A model generated the notes under the pieces. That model saw nothing but the letters and a program-made list of their open reading frames with translations. It did not search any database and was not told the origin of the DNA. A DNA stretch of 11,593 bases from Erysipelotrichaceae bacterium. GTDB lineage: Bacteria; Bacillota_I; Bacilli_A; Erysipelotrichales; Erysipelotrichaceae. The stretch covers positions 1 to 11,593 of the forward strand of contig JAFOMB010000024.1 in assembly GCA_017419065.1 (NCBI GenBank). The letters are read 5' to 3'. This document shows, in pieces, positions 1 to 5,735 of this stretch. Position 1 is the stretch's first letter. Every line of letters starts with the position of its first letter. The position numbers and the translations under genes are program-made.

Positions 1-380
1 ATCACTTCGATCGGTGCTCCGCCTGTGGTGAGGAGGCAGAAGCTCTGACTCCAGAAATATTCTTTCCAGAGTCTATTGCGCACTTCGGGATAATCTCTTT
101 TGATCAGTCTTGAAGATGCGCTCTTATAGGCATTGATGAACTTGGACAGCTCGCTGTTTGGCTGTGCCTTGAACACGATATGGACATGGTCCATATCGTG
201 ATTCCATTCCAAAAGAGTGATGTTGTAGGAAGGTACGATCTTCTCAAATATACTCCTGGCATAATCTGAGATCGTATCATCAAAGACTTTCCGGCGATAT
301 TTCACAACGAGAATCAGGTGATAATACATTGCGAACACCGAATGATTATTATTATCCAATTTCATATATTTTATGCGCAT
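1..380 (-). CDS. tnpA: IS200/IS605-family transposase TnpA, 3' end beyond window
   Basis: This is a single-strand DNA transposase (Y1 HUH family) that cuts and rejoins the ends of an IS200/IS605 element. I translated it by eye from ATG at 380; an upstream AAGGA and GGAT support that start, and Met6 at 365 is the alternative. Residues 16-34 (FAMYYHLILVVKYRRKVFD) match the family's opening strand. The metal-binding HUH motif is His65-Val-His67 in the run DMDHVHIVF. Near the cut end, FWSQSF (109-114) and TTGGAPIEVI (118-127) match the segment just before the catalytic tyrosine, which lies off the window. About 126 codons are visible; the family is usually 130-160 residues. No tnpB is visible, so this is probably an IS200-type element with one gene. 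It could instead be a domesticated relative, but nothing visible is degraded. Confidence 0.9.
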   Translation of the reverse strand, partial: MRIKYMKLDNNNHSVFAMYYHLILVVKYRRKVFDDTISDYARSIFEKIVPSYNITLLEWNHDMDHVHIVFKAQPNSELSKFINAYKSASSRLIKRDYPEVRNRLWKEYFWSQSFCLLTTGGAPIEV

Positions 381-396
381 TTCCTTATCCTACGAC

Positions 397-414
397 TGAT
401 TATATTATATCACA
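397..414 (-). promoter_or_regulatory. Extended -10 promoter for tnpA
   Basis: Read on the minus strand, TGATATAAT (412 to 404) is a perfect TGnTATAAT extended -10 element. A second, overlapping TATAAT lies at 404-399. Transcription would begin near 397, leaving a leader of about 17-20 nt that contains GGATAAGGA before the ATG at 380. No good -35 was seen, which is normal for extended -10 promoters. Functional use is inferred. Confidence 0.5.
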
Positions 415-434
415 TTTCTACCGCGAATTCATCC

Positions 435-462
435 CCGCCCTTACACTTTTGTAGGAGGACGG
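435..462. repeat. Imperfect hairpin, candidate left-end structure of the IS200 element
   Basis: CTTACA (440-445) can pair with TGTAGG (450-455) around the loop CTTT, with one G-T pair. Outside an asymmetric internal loop, CCG (435-437) pairs with CGG (460-462). IS200/IS605 elements carry subterminal imperfect hairpins recognised by TnpA upstream of the gene, and this lies about 55 bp upstream of tnpA. The exact element boundary cannot be set without the other end, so the assignment is tentative. Confidence 0.35.
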
Positions 463-485
463 AGACTTCTTCGCAATTACGTTAG

Positions 486-509
486 AAAAGCGATCAGAAG
501 ATCGCTTTT
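486..509 (-). terminator. Intrinsic terminator of the chromate-transporter operon
   Basis: A perfect 10-bp stem, AAAAGCGATC (486-495) with GATCGCTTTT (500-509), encloses a 4-nt loop. On the minus strand it begins at the last base of the upstream gene's TGA stop (511-509) and ends in a short T-run, GCTTTTC. It separates the transporter operon from the IS200 gene. Confidence 0.75.
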
Positions 510-1057
510 CACTTGATCAGATAGAGGATCAGGTTCACAGCTCCGCATCCCAGCATCACCAGGAGGGGATTGAACTTGAACTTATGCATGAGCACATAGG
601 ACAGAACGGCCATGACCAGGGCATAGATACTGATATCCGGGAAGCCGTTTGGCAGGATGATGTTTCCGAACATTTTCACGAAGGATGTCAGGATGAGGGC
701 CGCAGCCATACACTTCAGAGCTTTTAAGACTTCCTTCATCATCGGCAGGCTTTTGTATTTCTGATAGAAGAAGATGAGCAGGGAGACGATGAGGATGGAA
801 GGCAGGGAACAGCCGATGGAGGCAGCGATGGCTCCCGGGATCCCGGCGACCTTCATACCGACGAAGGTGGCGCAGTTGATGATGATCGGACCCGGGGTGA
901 TCTCATCGAGGGCGACGAGGTCGAGGAACTCGGTGTAGGTCATCCAGCCCCGGTTGATGACGACTTCCTGTTCGACGAGCGGGAAGGCCGCATAGGCACC
1001 GCCGAAGGCCAGGGCAGCGACCTTCATGAAGGAGAGGACGATCTGTAAGAGGATCAT
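509..1057 (-). CDS. Chromate transporter family protein, half-size subunit (FGGAYA/PGP type)
   Basis: This is one half of a split CHR-family (PF02417) chromate/anion transporter in the cytoplasmic membrane. It has 182 residues; a fused ChrA is about 400, and the paired short-chain type is about 180-200 per gene. AFGGAYAAFPLVE (residues 17-29), GWMTYTEFLDLVAL (37-50) and ITPGPIIINCATFVG (53-67) are the signature CHR motifs, followed by several hydrophobic segments. The ATG overlaps the stop of the preceding gene as ATGA (1057-1054), and GGAGG lies inside that gene's end, so the halves are translationally coupled and probably form a heterodimer. The substrate is assigned from family only; some CHR proteins may move anions other than chromate. 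Confidence 0.88.
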   Translation of the reverse strand: MILLQIVLSFMKVAALAFGGAYAAFPLVEQEVVINRGWMTYTEFLDLVALDEITPGPIIINCATFVGMKVAGIPGAIAASIGCSLPSILIVSLLIFFYQKYKSLPMMKEVLKALKCMAAALILTSFVKMFGNIILPNGFPDISIYALVMAVLSYVLMHKFKFNPLLVMLGCGAVNLILYLIK

Positions 1058-1617
1058 TGTTTCACCTCCTTTTTCACAAGCAGGGTCTTGGCGATACCGC
1101 AGAGGATACAGAAGAGAGCCAGGAAGAAGACAGAGGCCTTCACGTAGCGGATATACAGGAATCCGATGAGGATGAGAAGGAAGTGATAGACCTTCTTTTC
1201 TTTAATGAACGGCATAAAGAGTCCGGTGAGGATATCCGCCAGTAAGGCGACGACACCCATGGACATGCCTTCCATGAAGACACGGACATAAGGATTGGCC
1301 GTGATGATCTGATAGAAGGCGGTGACCAGGATCATGATGATGATCGGAGGGATGAGGATGCCCATGACTGCGGAGAACGAACCTAAAGGACCGGCGATCT
1401 CATAGCCGATGATGGTGGCGATATTGGCGGAGATCATGCCCGGAGCACTCTGTCCCATTCCGATGAAGTCATTCATCTGTTCCTGAGTCAGCCACTTGTG
1501 CTTGTCGACGAAGATGCTTCGCATCGAAGCGATGATCGCATAGCCGGAATTGGCTGTCAGAGAGGTCACCATGGAGGTGAGAAATAACTCCCTGCATTTC
1601 TTCAGATCTGTTTTCAT
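1054..1617 (-). CDS. Chromate transporter family protein, second half-size subunit
   Basis: This is the first gene of the split CHR pair: 187 residues with about five or six hydrophobic segments. GQSAPGMISANIATIIGYEIAG (residues 54-75) matches the family's central motif, although the usual PGP is PGM here. The N-terminal glycine motif is also altered (ANSGYAII, residues 22-29, where the partner has AFGGAYAA). Such asymmetry between halves suits a heterodimer in which each half has its own role. The start is fixed, because an in-frame TAG lies three codons upstream of the ATG at 1617. There is no convincing Shine-Dalgarno, and the promoter's -10 lies 8 nt from the ATG, so the message may be nearly leaderless. 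Family confidence is high and substrate confidence moderate. Confidence 0.85.
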   Translation of the reverse strand: MKTDLKKCRELFLTSMVTSLTANSGYAIIASMRSIFVDKHKWLTQEQMNDFIGMGQSAPGMISANIATIIGYEIAGPLGSFSAVMGILIPPIIIMILVTAFYQIITANPYVRVFMEGMSMGVVALLADILTGLFMPFIKEKKVYHFLLILIGFLYIRYVKASVFFLALFCILCGIAKTLLVKKEVKQ

Positions 1618-1625
1618 ATGAATCT

Positions 1626-1654
1626 ATCGTATAGACTTTAAAAGTGAAAATCAA
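1626..1654 (-). promoter_or_regulatory. Promoter of the chromate-transporter operon
   Basis: On the minus strand TTGATT (1654-1649) is followed after exactly 17 nt by TACGAT (1631-1626). Each box matches 4 of 6 sigma-A consensus bases. Only 8 nt then separate the -10 from the ATG at 1617, so the transcript would start at or within a few bases of the initiation codon. Confidence 0.5.
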
Positions 1655-1658
1655 GAAA

Positions 1659-1677
1659 AAGACCGCTGTGCGGTCTT
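1659..1677 (-). terminator. Orphan intrinsic terminator upstream of the chromate-transporter promoter
   Basis: A perfect 8-bp stem, AAGACCGC (1659-1666) with GCGGTCTT (1670-1677), has a 3-nt loop. It is followed on the minus strand by TTTTTC, so it is oriented leftward. No leftward gene lies immediately to its right, because the neighbour is transcribed rightward. It either blocks antisense read-through into the transporter operon or was left behind when the gene arrangement changed. A 10-bp GC palindrome (1681-1690) sits beside it. Confidence 0.65.
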
Positions 1678-1727
1678 CCTCCCGCGCGGGATCGTCTTCT
1701 TGAACTGTAACTTAAAAAGATACGTTT

Positions 1728-1757
1728 TTGACAAAAAGCAGGAGTGGGAGATAGCAT
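1728..1757 (+). promoter_or_regulatory. Promoter of the CWB2-BMP gene
   Basis: TTGACA (1728-1733) is a perfect -35. An 18-bp spacer leads to TAGCAT (1752-1757), which matches 4 of 6 -10 bases. The predicted transcript starts near 1764, just before AAGGA (1766-1770), which serves as the ribosome site. Confidence 0.5.
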
Positions 1758-1783
1758 TTGAGTATAAGGATGGTATGTAGTTG

Positions 1784-3733
1784 ATGAAAAAGAAAATTGT
1801 ATTATTTCTTTTGCTGATCAGCATTACTGCTCAGTTGTTTTTATGTGTCAGCAGTGTAAATGCAGATAGCGAAAAAACTCTGCGCATTGCCGGGCAGGGC
1901 CGTTATGAGACCTCGATAAAGATCGCAGAAGAATTGAAGATGTTTCAAGGGGTCGATAAGTTTGATACTGTTATTCTTGCGACTGGCAAGAACTACGCAG
2001 ATGCCTTAGGCGGCGGTTATCTGGCCGCGAAGAAGAATGCACCGATCCTTTTGACATCGGATGCAAAGTATTTTGATGTCAACTACTATATCCGCAACAA
2101 CCTGAAACCAAACGGAAAGGTCTATGTTCTGGGCGGCGAAGGGGCTGTATCGAAAACGTGTCTGACCGGACTGGAGAATTTCGATGTAGAAAGACTCGCC
2201 GGGAAGAACCGTTATAACACCAATATGGCGATCCTCAACGAAGCAGGCGTATCTAACGAAGATATTCTTGTCTGTACAGGCGCGAATTATGCGGATTCTC
2301 TGACCGCTTCTGCTTCAGGGAAGCCGATGCTTCTGGTCAATAAAAGTCTGAATGCTGAACAGAAAGATTTCCTTGCAGATCATGCGGGGAACAAACTGTA
2401 CATCATCGGCGGAACCGGAGCAGTCTCTGCAGAGATAGAGAACGAGCTGCTCTCTTACGGTGCCGTGGAAAGAGTAGCAGGATCGTCAAGATATCAGACA
2501 TCCATACAGATCGCAGAGAAGTTCTGCAATGATCCGCCTGCTGCAGTACTCGCTTATTCTAATGATTATCCGGATGGTCTCTGTGCCGGCCCTCTGGCTT
2601 ATACATTAGGCGCTCCGATCCTTCTGCTGAAACCGGGATATGAAGGAGCGGCAAGAGATTATGTCGCGCTTCATTCCATTGAATTCGGAATCGTCAGCGG
2701 AGGAGAGGCAAGGATCCCGGCTGAATCTGTCGATATAGTCTTCCCGCCATCTGCCGTTCCGGAACCTCCGACCCCGTCTGATAAGATCAAGATCGCTTTC
2801 TGTGCCAATGGTACTCTGGGAGATAAGTCGTTCTTTGATTCAGGAGCTGAAGGAATGAATAAGATCAATCGGGATTTCGGTGACAGAGTACAGGCAATGA
2901 CCTTTGAATTCACTTATGATGACTCTACATGGTACCAACAGCTGGATAACCTGTTCGAGTCAAAAGAATACGATATCATCATTGTTGGTACATACGACAT
3001 GCTTAGATATGCTGTTCCATTATCGAGTCAATATCCGGACCAGAAAGTTTGGTTCTATGAGGAGGTGTGGGATTTCGACGCAAATCCGAGAGAGAACGTC
3101 ATTTCCCTGAATGTTAAACAGAACGAAGGGTCCTTCGTTGTCGGGGCGATGGCAGCGATGGCATCCAAGACCGGAAAAGTAGCATTTATGGGCGGATTGG
3201 CTAATACCGTATTCTTTGATTACTGCAGAGGTTTTTACAGCGGGGCACATTATGTTGATCCGAATTGTGCAGTTACTGATACATATACAAATACTTTTAG
3301 TGATGTTACTAAGGGATTTGATACCGCAGAGAGTTTGTATTCTCAAGGATATGATGTAGTCTATGCAGTATGCGGCAGTGCAGGTTTGGCTTCCTGGGGA
3401 GCTGCACTGAAATACGATGATGCCTATGTCATTGGAGTAGATGGTGATATGGGGGCTATGTGGAAAGCGGGAGGAATGAACGAATATTATGAACGCACGT
3501 TGACTTCCATGCAGAAGAACTATGGAGAAATCTTCTATCAGACGATGAAAAAACATCTCGACGGAACATTGGAATACGGTACAAATCAGAGATTCGGCAT
3601 TGCAGATGGAGCATTCAAGTTCCCGGTTTCCGATGTTGCGAAAGGTCTTCTGACTGATGAACAGCTTGCGCAGATCGAGGAAATCAAACAGGGGATCATA
3701 AGCGGTGAGATCGTTCCTGCAACGGCGTATTGA
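1784..3733 (+). CDS. Exported CWB2-repeat protein fused to a BMP/PnrA-type substrate-binding domain
   Basis: This 649-residue protein is predicted to be exported. It starts with a signal peptide (KKK, a hydrophobic stretch, then an AxA-like VNA, cut near residue 28); TTG at 1781 is an alternative start, one codon longer. Three CWB2 (PF04122) cell-wall-binding repeats follow at about 34-120, 136-212 and 229-309, marked by RIAGQGRYETS, RLAGKNRYNTN and RVAGSSRYQTS, each leading to a GG-x-GAVS or GGEA turn. A proline-rich linker (320-333) leads to a BMP-family (PF02608) binding-protein domain (335-649) with DKSFFDSGAEGM, SKTGKVAFMGG and GVDGDMGAM. BMP domains usually belong to lipoproteins that bind nucleosides or similar solutes for ABC importers. 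Here there is no lipobox (the only cysteine is in LFLC), so the CWB2 repeats seem to replace the lipid anchor. No ABC permease or ATPase is nearby. The ligand is unknown. Confidence 0.9.
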   Translation: MKKKIVLFLLLISITAQLFLCVSSVNADSEKTLRIAGQGRYETSIKIAEELKMFQGVDKFDTVILATGKNYADALGGGYLAAKKNAPILLTSDAKYFDVNYYIRNNLKPNGKVYVLGGEGAVSKTCLTGLENFDVERLAGKNRYNTNMAILNEAGVSNEDILVCTGANYADSLTASASGKPMLLVNKSLNAEQKDFLADHAGNKLYIIGGTGAVSAEIENELLSYGAVERVAGSSRYQTSIQIAEKFCNDPPAAVLAYSNDYPDGLCAGPLAYTLGAPILLLKPGYEGAARDYVALHSIEFGIVSGGEARIPAESVDIVFPPSAVPEPPTPSDKIKIAFCANGTLGDKSFFDSGAEGMNKINRDFGDRVQAMTFEFTYDDSTWYQQLDNLFESKEYDIIIVGTYDMLRYAVPLSSQYPDQKVWFYEEVWDFDANPRENVISLNVKQNEGSFVVGAMAAMASKTGKVAFMGGLANTVFFDYCRGFYSGAHYVDPNCAVTDTYTNTFSDVTKGFDTAESLYSQGYDVVYAVCGSAGLASWGAALKYDDAYVIGVDGDMGAMWKAGGMNEYYERTLTSMQKNYGEIFYQTMKKHLDGTLEYGTNQRFGIADGAFKFPVSDVAKGLLTDEQLAQIEEIKQGIISGEIVPATAY

Positions 3734-3770
3734 TCACTGATAGAAAGCTTATAAAGCATGAATAAATGAA

Positions 3771-3795
3771 AAAGGTTCCGGATTCCGGAACCTTT
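3771..3795. terminator. Shared bidirectional terminator between convergent genes
   Basis: AAAGGTTCCGGA (3771-3782) and TCCGGAACCTTT (3784-3795) form a perfect 12-bp inverted repeat around one base. The minus-strand exit has a good T-run (CCTTTTTC), and the plus-strand exit has only CCTTTAAT. It therefore ends the DUF134-NifX gene best and probably also the CWB2-BMP gene. The stem begins inside the TAA stop of the minus-strand gene. Confidence 0.85.
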
Positions 3796-4504
3796 AATGA
3801 CAATGGCGCTCGTGATCGCCGTGATGTTCACAGTCGCCTTCATGATGGTCATGATGGTCGCAGTGCGCATCCGGATCGTAGTAGAGTTCTCCCCTGACGA
3901 GAGCCTTTACAGCTTCATCGGCACTTCCGGATACTCCCGGGTATAAGTAGATCCCGGCTTCCTCCAGCGCGTATCTGGCACCCATGCCGATACCGCCGCA
4001 GACCAGGGCATCCACCTGACAGGCATCTAAGAAGGTCGCCAGAGCGCCGTGTCCCTGACCGTTGGTCGAGACGACTTCCTCCTTGACGATCTCTCCGTTT
4101 TCGATGTCATAGAGCTTGAACTGCTCTGTATGGCCGAAGTGCTGGAACACCTCTCCGTTTTCATAAGTGACTGCGATCCTCATAGTATTCTTTCCTTTCC
4201 TGATATGATCATCTTTCCTGTCAGAAAAGGTATAGGAACCGCCGCTGATCAGAAGTCTTCTTCCTTCTATCAGAGCCAGAGAGATCTTCTTCCGGGCACT
4301 TTCATAGATGGCTGTCACTGTCGTACGGGCGATATCCATCTTCTCAGCGCATTCTGCCTGTGTCAAAGAGAGATAGTCGATGAGACGCACGGTCTCATAC
4401 TCCTCCAGCGTCAAAACGACATCCTTTCCGGAGACTTCCTCCGGAGAGAGACTCCAGTTATCGGGATACTGGGCAATGATGCGCTTGCGTACAGGTCTGG
4501 CCAT
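3794..4504 (-). CDS. DUF134 helix-turn-helix / NifX-like fusion protein with His/Cys-rich tail
   Basis: This protein has 236 residues. Residues 1-95 are a DUF134 (PF02001) domain opening with MARPVRKR; the region LSLTQAECAEKM to VTAIYESARKKIS (46-74) resembles a sigma region-4 helix-turn-helix. Residues 108-205 are a NifX/NifB C-terminal dinitrogenase-cofactor-binding domain (PF02579): MRIAVTYENGEVFQHFGH, then CGGIGMGA (169-176). The last 23 residues hold ten His and three Cys in H-C-D-H-H-type clusters, a likely metal site. No nitrogenase genes are present, and NifX-like domains occur widely outside nitrogen fixation. I infer a metal- or Fe-S-responsive DNA-binding protein. The start has GGAGG only 3 nt upstream. 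A second ATG at 4183 (Met108) has its own AAAGGA 9 nt upstream, so a separate NifX-like product is possible. Confidence 0.85.
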   Translation of the reverse strand: MARPVRKRIIAQYPDNWSLSPEEVSGKDVVLTLEEYETVRLIDYLSLTQAECAEKMDIARTTVTAIYESARKKISLALIEGRRLLISGGSYTFSDRKDDHIRKGKNTMRIAVTYENGEVFQHFGHTEQFKLYDIENGEIVKEEVVSTNGQGHGALATFLDACQVDALVCGGIGMGARYALEEAGIYLYPGVSGSADEAVKALVRGELYYDPDAHCDHHDHHEGDCEHHGDHERHCH

Positions 4505-4517
4505 AGTCCTCCATTTC

Positions 4518-4540
4518 TGACATATGTCAATAATATTCTA
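4518..4540 (-). promoter_or_regulatory. Promoter and candidate operator of the DUF134-NifX gene
   Basis: On the minus strand TAGAAT (4540-4535) matches 5 of 6 -10 bases. Transcription would start near 4528, at the edge of the perfect 12-bp palindrome TGACATATGTCA (4529-4518). The palindrome lies between the start point and GGAGG (4512-4508), where a bound repressor would block initiation. Because the gene encodes a helix-turn-helix domain, autoregulation is a reasonable inference. No clear -35 was found. Confidence 0.45.
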
Positions 4541-4547
4541 CCATAAA

Positions 4548-4571
4548 GAAAACATCTTTCCAGATGTCTTC
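4548..4571 (-). terminator. Intrinsic terminator of msrA
   Basis: On the minus strand GAAGACATCT (4571-4562) pairs with AGATGTTTTC (4557-4548) around a GGAA tetraloop, with one G-U pair. It ends in a T-rich stretch (TGTTTTCTTTATGG). The stem begins at the last base of the msrA TAG stop. Confidence 0.75.
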
Positions 4572-5077
4572 TATTTCCTCTTATAATTCCTGGCGACCTG
4601 GAACATCTTCGGATCCACATGACAGTATCCCTGAGGATTCTTGATGAGATAGTCCTGATGATACTCCTCGGCTCTGGTGAAATTCTCCAGTTTCAGCACT
4701 TCCGTGAGGACCGGTTTCTCATAGTGCTCCTGGAGCTTCTTCAAAGCTTCCTCGATGATCTCTTTATCCTCTTCTTCAGTATAGTAGATCCCGGTGCGGT
4801 ACTGGTGGCCGATGTCGTGACCCTGCTGGTCTAAGAGTGTCGGATCGATGATCTGAAAGAAGAGGTCGAGGATCTCCTGCAGGGAGATGACCGTCTCATC
4901 ATATTCTGTTTCGACCGTCTCCGAGGCGGCAGAGCGATGGGCTTTCAGGTCTTCATAGGAAGGGGACAGGATGTCGCTGTTGGCGTATCCGACTGTCGTC
5001 TTCGTGATGCCTTCGATGAGGGAGAGGAAGTGTTCCACGCCCCAGAAACAGCCTCCGGCTAAATATATCTTTTTCAT
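4571..5077 (-). CDS. msrA: Peptide methionine-S-sulfoxide reductase MsrA
   Basis: MsrA reduces the S-epimer of methionine sulfoxide in proteins and free methionine, repairing oxidative damage in the cytoplasm. The 168-residue product has the family signature GGCFWGVEHF (residues 8-17) with catalytic Cys10. It also has TVGYANS (28-34), DPTLLDQQGHDIGHQYRTGIY (78-98) and AEEYHQDYL (136-144), all typical MsrA blocks. Cys152 in GYCHVD could be the resolving cysteine. I chose ATG 5077 rather than the ATG 28 codons upstream (5161), because family homology begins at MKKIYLAGGC and the upstream codons overlap ispD. No Shine-Dalgarno is present: a perfect TATAAT ends 6 nt before this ATG, so the message is probably leaderless. 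No msrB is fused or adjacent. Confidence 0.93.
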   Translation of the reverse strand: MKKIYLAGGCFWGVEHFLSLIEGITKTTVGYANSDILSPSYEDLKAHRSAASETVETEYDETVISLQEILDLFFQIIDPTLLDQQGHDIGHQYRTGIYYTEEEDKEIIEEALKKLQEHYEKPVLTEVLKLENFTRAEEYHQDYLIKNPQGYCHVDPKMFQVARNYKRK

Positions 5078-5102
5078 GTCTTTATTATATAATAGGGACG
5101 TG
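5075..5102. promoter_or_regulatory. Symmetric divergent promoter of msrA and ispD
   Basis: The 12-bp palindrome TATTATATAATA (5083-5094) contains TATAAT on both strands: plus 5088-5093, minus 5089-5084. Exactly 6 nt follow each (AGGGAC on plus, AAAGAC on minus) before the start codons GTG 5100 and ATG 5077. The two halves of the whole 28-bp region match at 11 of 14 positions, with transitions at the rest. Both transcripts would start at or next to their initiation codon. No strong -35 is visible on either side. Confidence 0.6.
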
Positions 5103-5735
5103 AAATACAGTGCGATCGTGCTTGCGGGCGGTAAAGGGGAAAGAGCTTCCCTGGGCTTCAATAAGGTCTTCTATGTCATGAAGAACGGGAAGACGGTTTT
5201 GGAGAACGCCTGCCGTCCTTTTTTAGAGGATGAAGACTGCAGCCAGGTCATCGTCGTCGTCCATCCGGAAGAGGTCTCCAAGATCTTCTTACAGGAGAAG
5301 ATGGAGATCGCGGAGAACGGGAAGATGCGCATGGATTCCGTCAATAACGGATTACAGAAGGTGAAGGAAGACTATGTCCTCGTCCATGACGGAGCCAGAC
5401 CTTTCCTGGAGAGGGAAGCTCTGGAGAAACTCAAGAAGGCCGTAGAGAGCACAGGAGCGGCCATCCTGGCCCACAGGGTGAAGGAGACCGTCAAGAGAGT
5501 CAAGGACGGGAAGATAGAGGAGACACTCGACAGAAGGGAACTCTGTCTCGCGGAGACACCTCAGGGATTTCTGACAGAGCTATTGAAAGAGGGCTTTGAA
5601 AGAAAGAGAGAGGACTACGAGTACACCGATGATGCCTCGATCATGGAGGCGATGGGAAAGAGTGTATACATCGTTGAGAATGAGACAAACAATGAGAAAC
5701 TGACGACAGCCGAAGACTTTAAGGAGCTCGTATGA
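5100..5735 (+). CDS. ispD: 2-C-methyl-D-erythritol 4-phosphate cytidylyltransferase
   Basis: IspD joins CTP and MEP to make CDP-methylerythritol, the third step of MEP-pathway isoprenoid synthesis. The protein has 211 residues, close to the family's 220-240. The nucleotide-binding loop is AIVLAGGKGER (residues 5-15) with Lys22 following, although the usual PK is NK here. KMRMDSVNNGL (75-85) matches the family RQxSVxNGL block, VLVHDGARP (93-101) is the IspD signature, and ETPQGF (152-157) is also typical. Homology dictates the start at GTG 5100; a longer reading frame from 4971 overlaps msrA and is not supported. Only AGGG 2 nt upstream resembles a ribosome site, so leaderless initiation is likely. 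This is the first gene of the five-gene operon and overlaps rnmV by ATGA. IspE lies three genes on, so two steps of one pathway are co-transcribed. Confidence 0.93.
   Translation: MKYSAIVLAGGKGERASLGFNKVFYVMKNGKTVLENACRPFLEDEDCSQVIVVVHPEEVSKIFLQEKMEIAENGKMRMDSVNNGLQKVKEDYVLVHDGARPFLEREALEKLKKAVESTGAAILAHRVKETVKRVKDGKIEETLDRRELCLAETPQGFLTELLKEGFERKREDYEYTDDASIMEAMGKSVYIVENETNNEKLTTAEDFKELV

Noticed and set aside
1681..1690. CCCGCGCGGG palindrome as a protein-binding site
   Set aside because: It is only a 10-bp GC palindrome with no T-run or second copy in the window; I could not support a role beyond neighbouring the orphan terminator.
1618..1780. Possible riboswitch or T-box leader upstream of the chromate operon
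   Set aside because: The hairpin lies upstream of a good promoter rather than between promoter and gene, the remaining leader is only a few bases, and no T-box or known riboswitch core was seen.
3020..3556. 178-codon minus-strand open frame inside the CWB2-BMP gene
   Set aside because: It lies wholly antisense to a well-supported domain protein, its translation shows no recognisable family, and its composition (many Ile, Cys, Ser) is that of a complement shadow.
1784..3733. The three CWB2 units as a DNA repeat array
   Set aside because: The similarity is at protein level (RIAG/RLAG/RVAG blocks); the DNA copies have diverged and are not tandem repeats.
4049..4546. 165-codon plus-strand frame opposite DUF134-NifX
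   Set aside because: It is antisense to a two-domain protein with clear motifs and has no homology or ribosome site of note.
4971..5099. 43-codon upstream extension of ispD
   Set aside because: It is antisense to msrA and would require a transcript beginning before the promoter; IspD homology starts at KYSAIVLAGG.
5078..5161. 28-residue N-terminal extension of msrA
   Set aside because: It would start inside ispD, upstream of the TATAAT box, and adds nothing matching the MsrA family.
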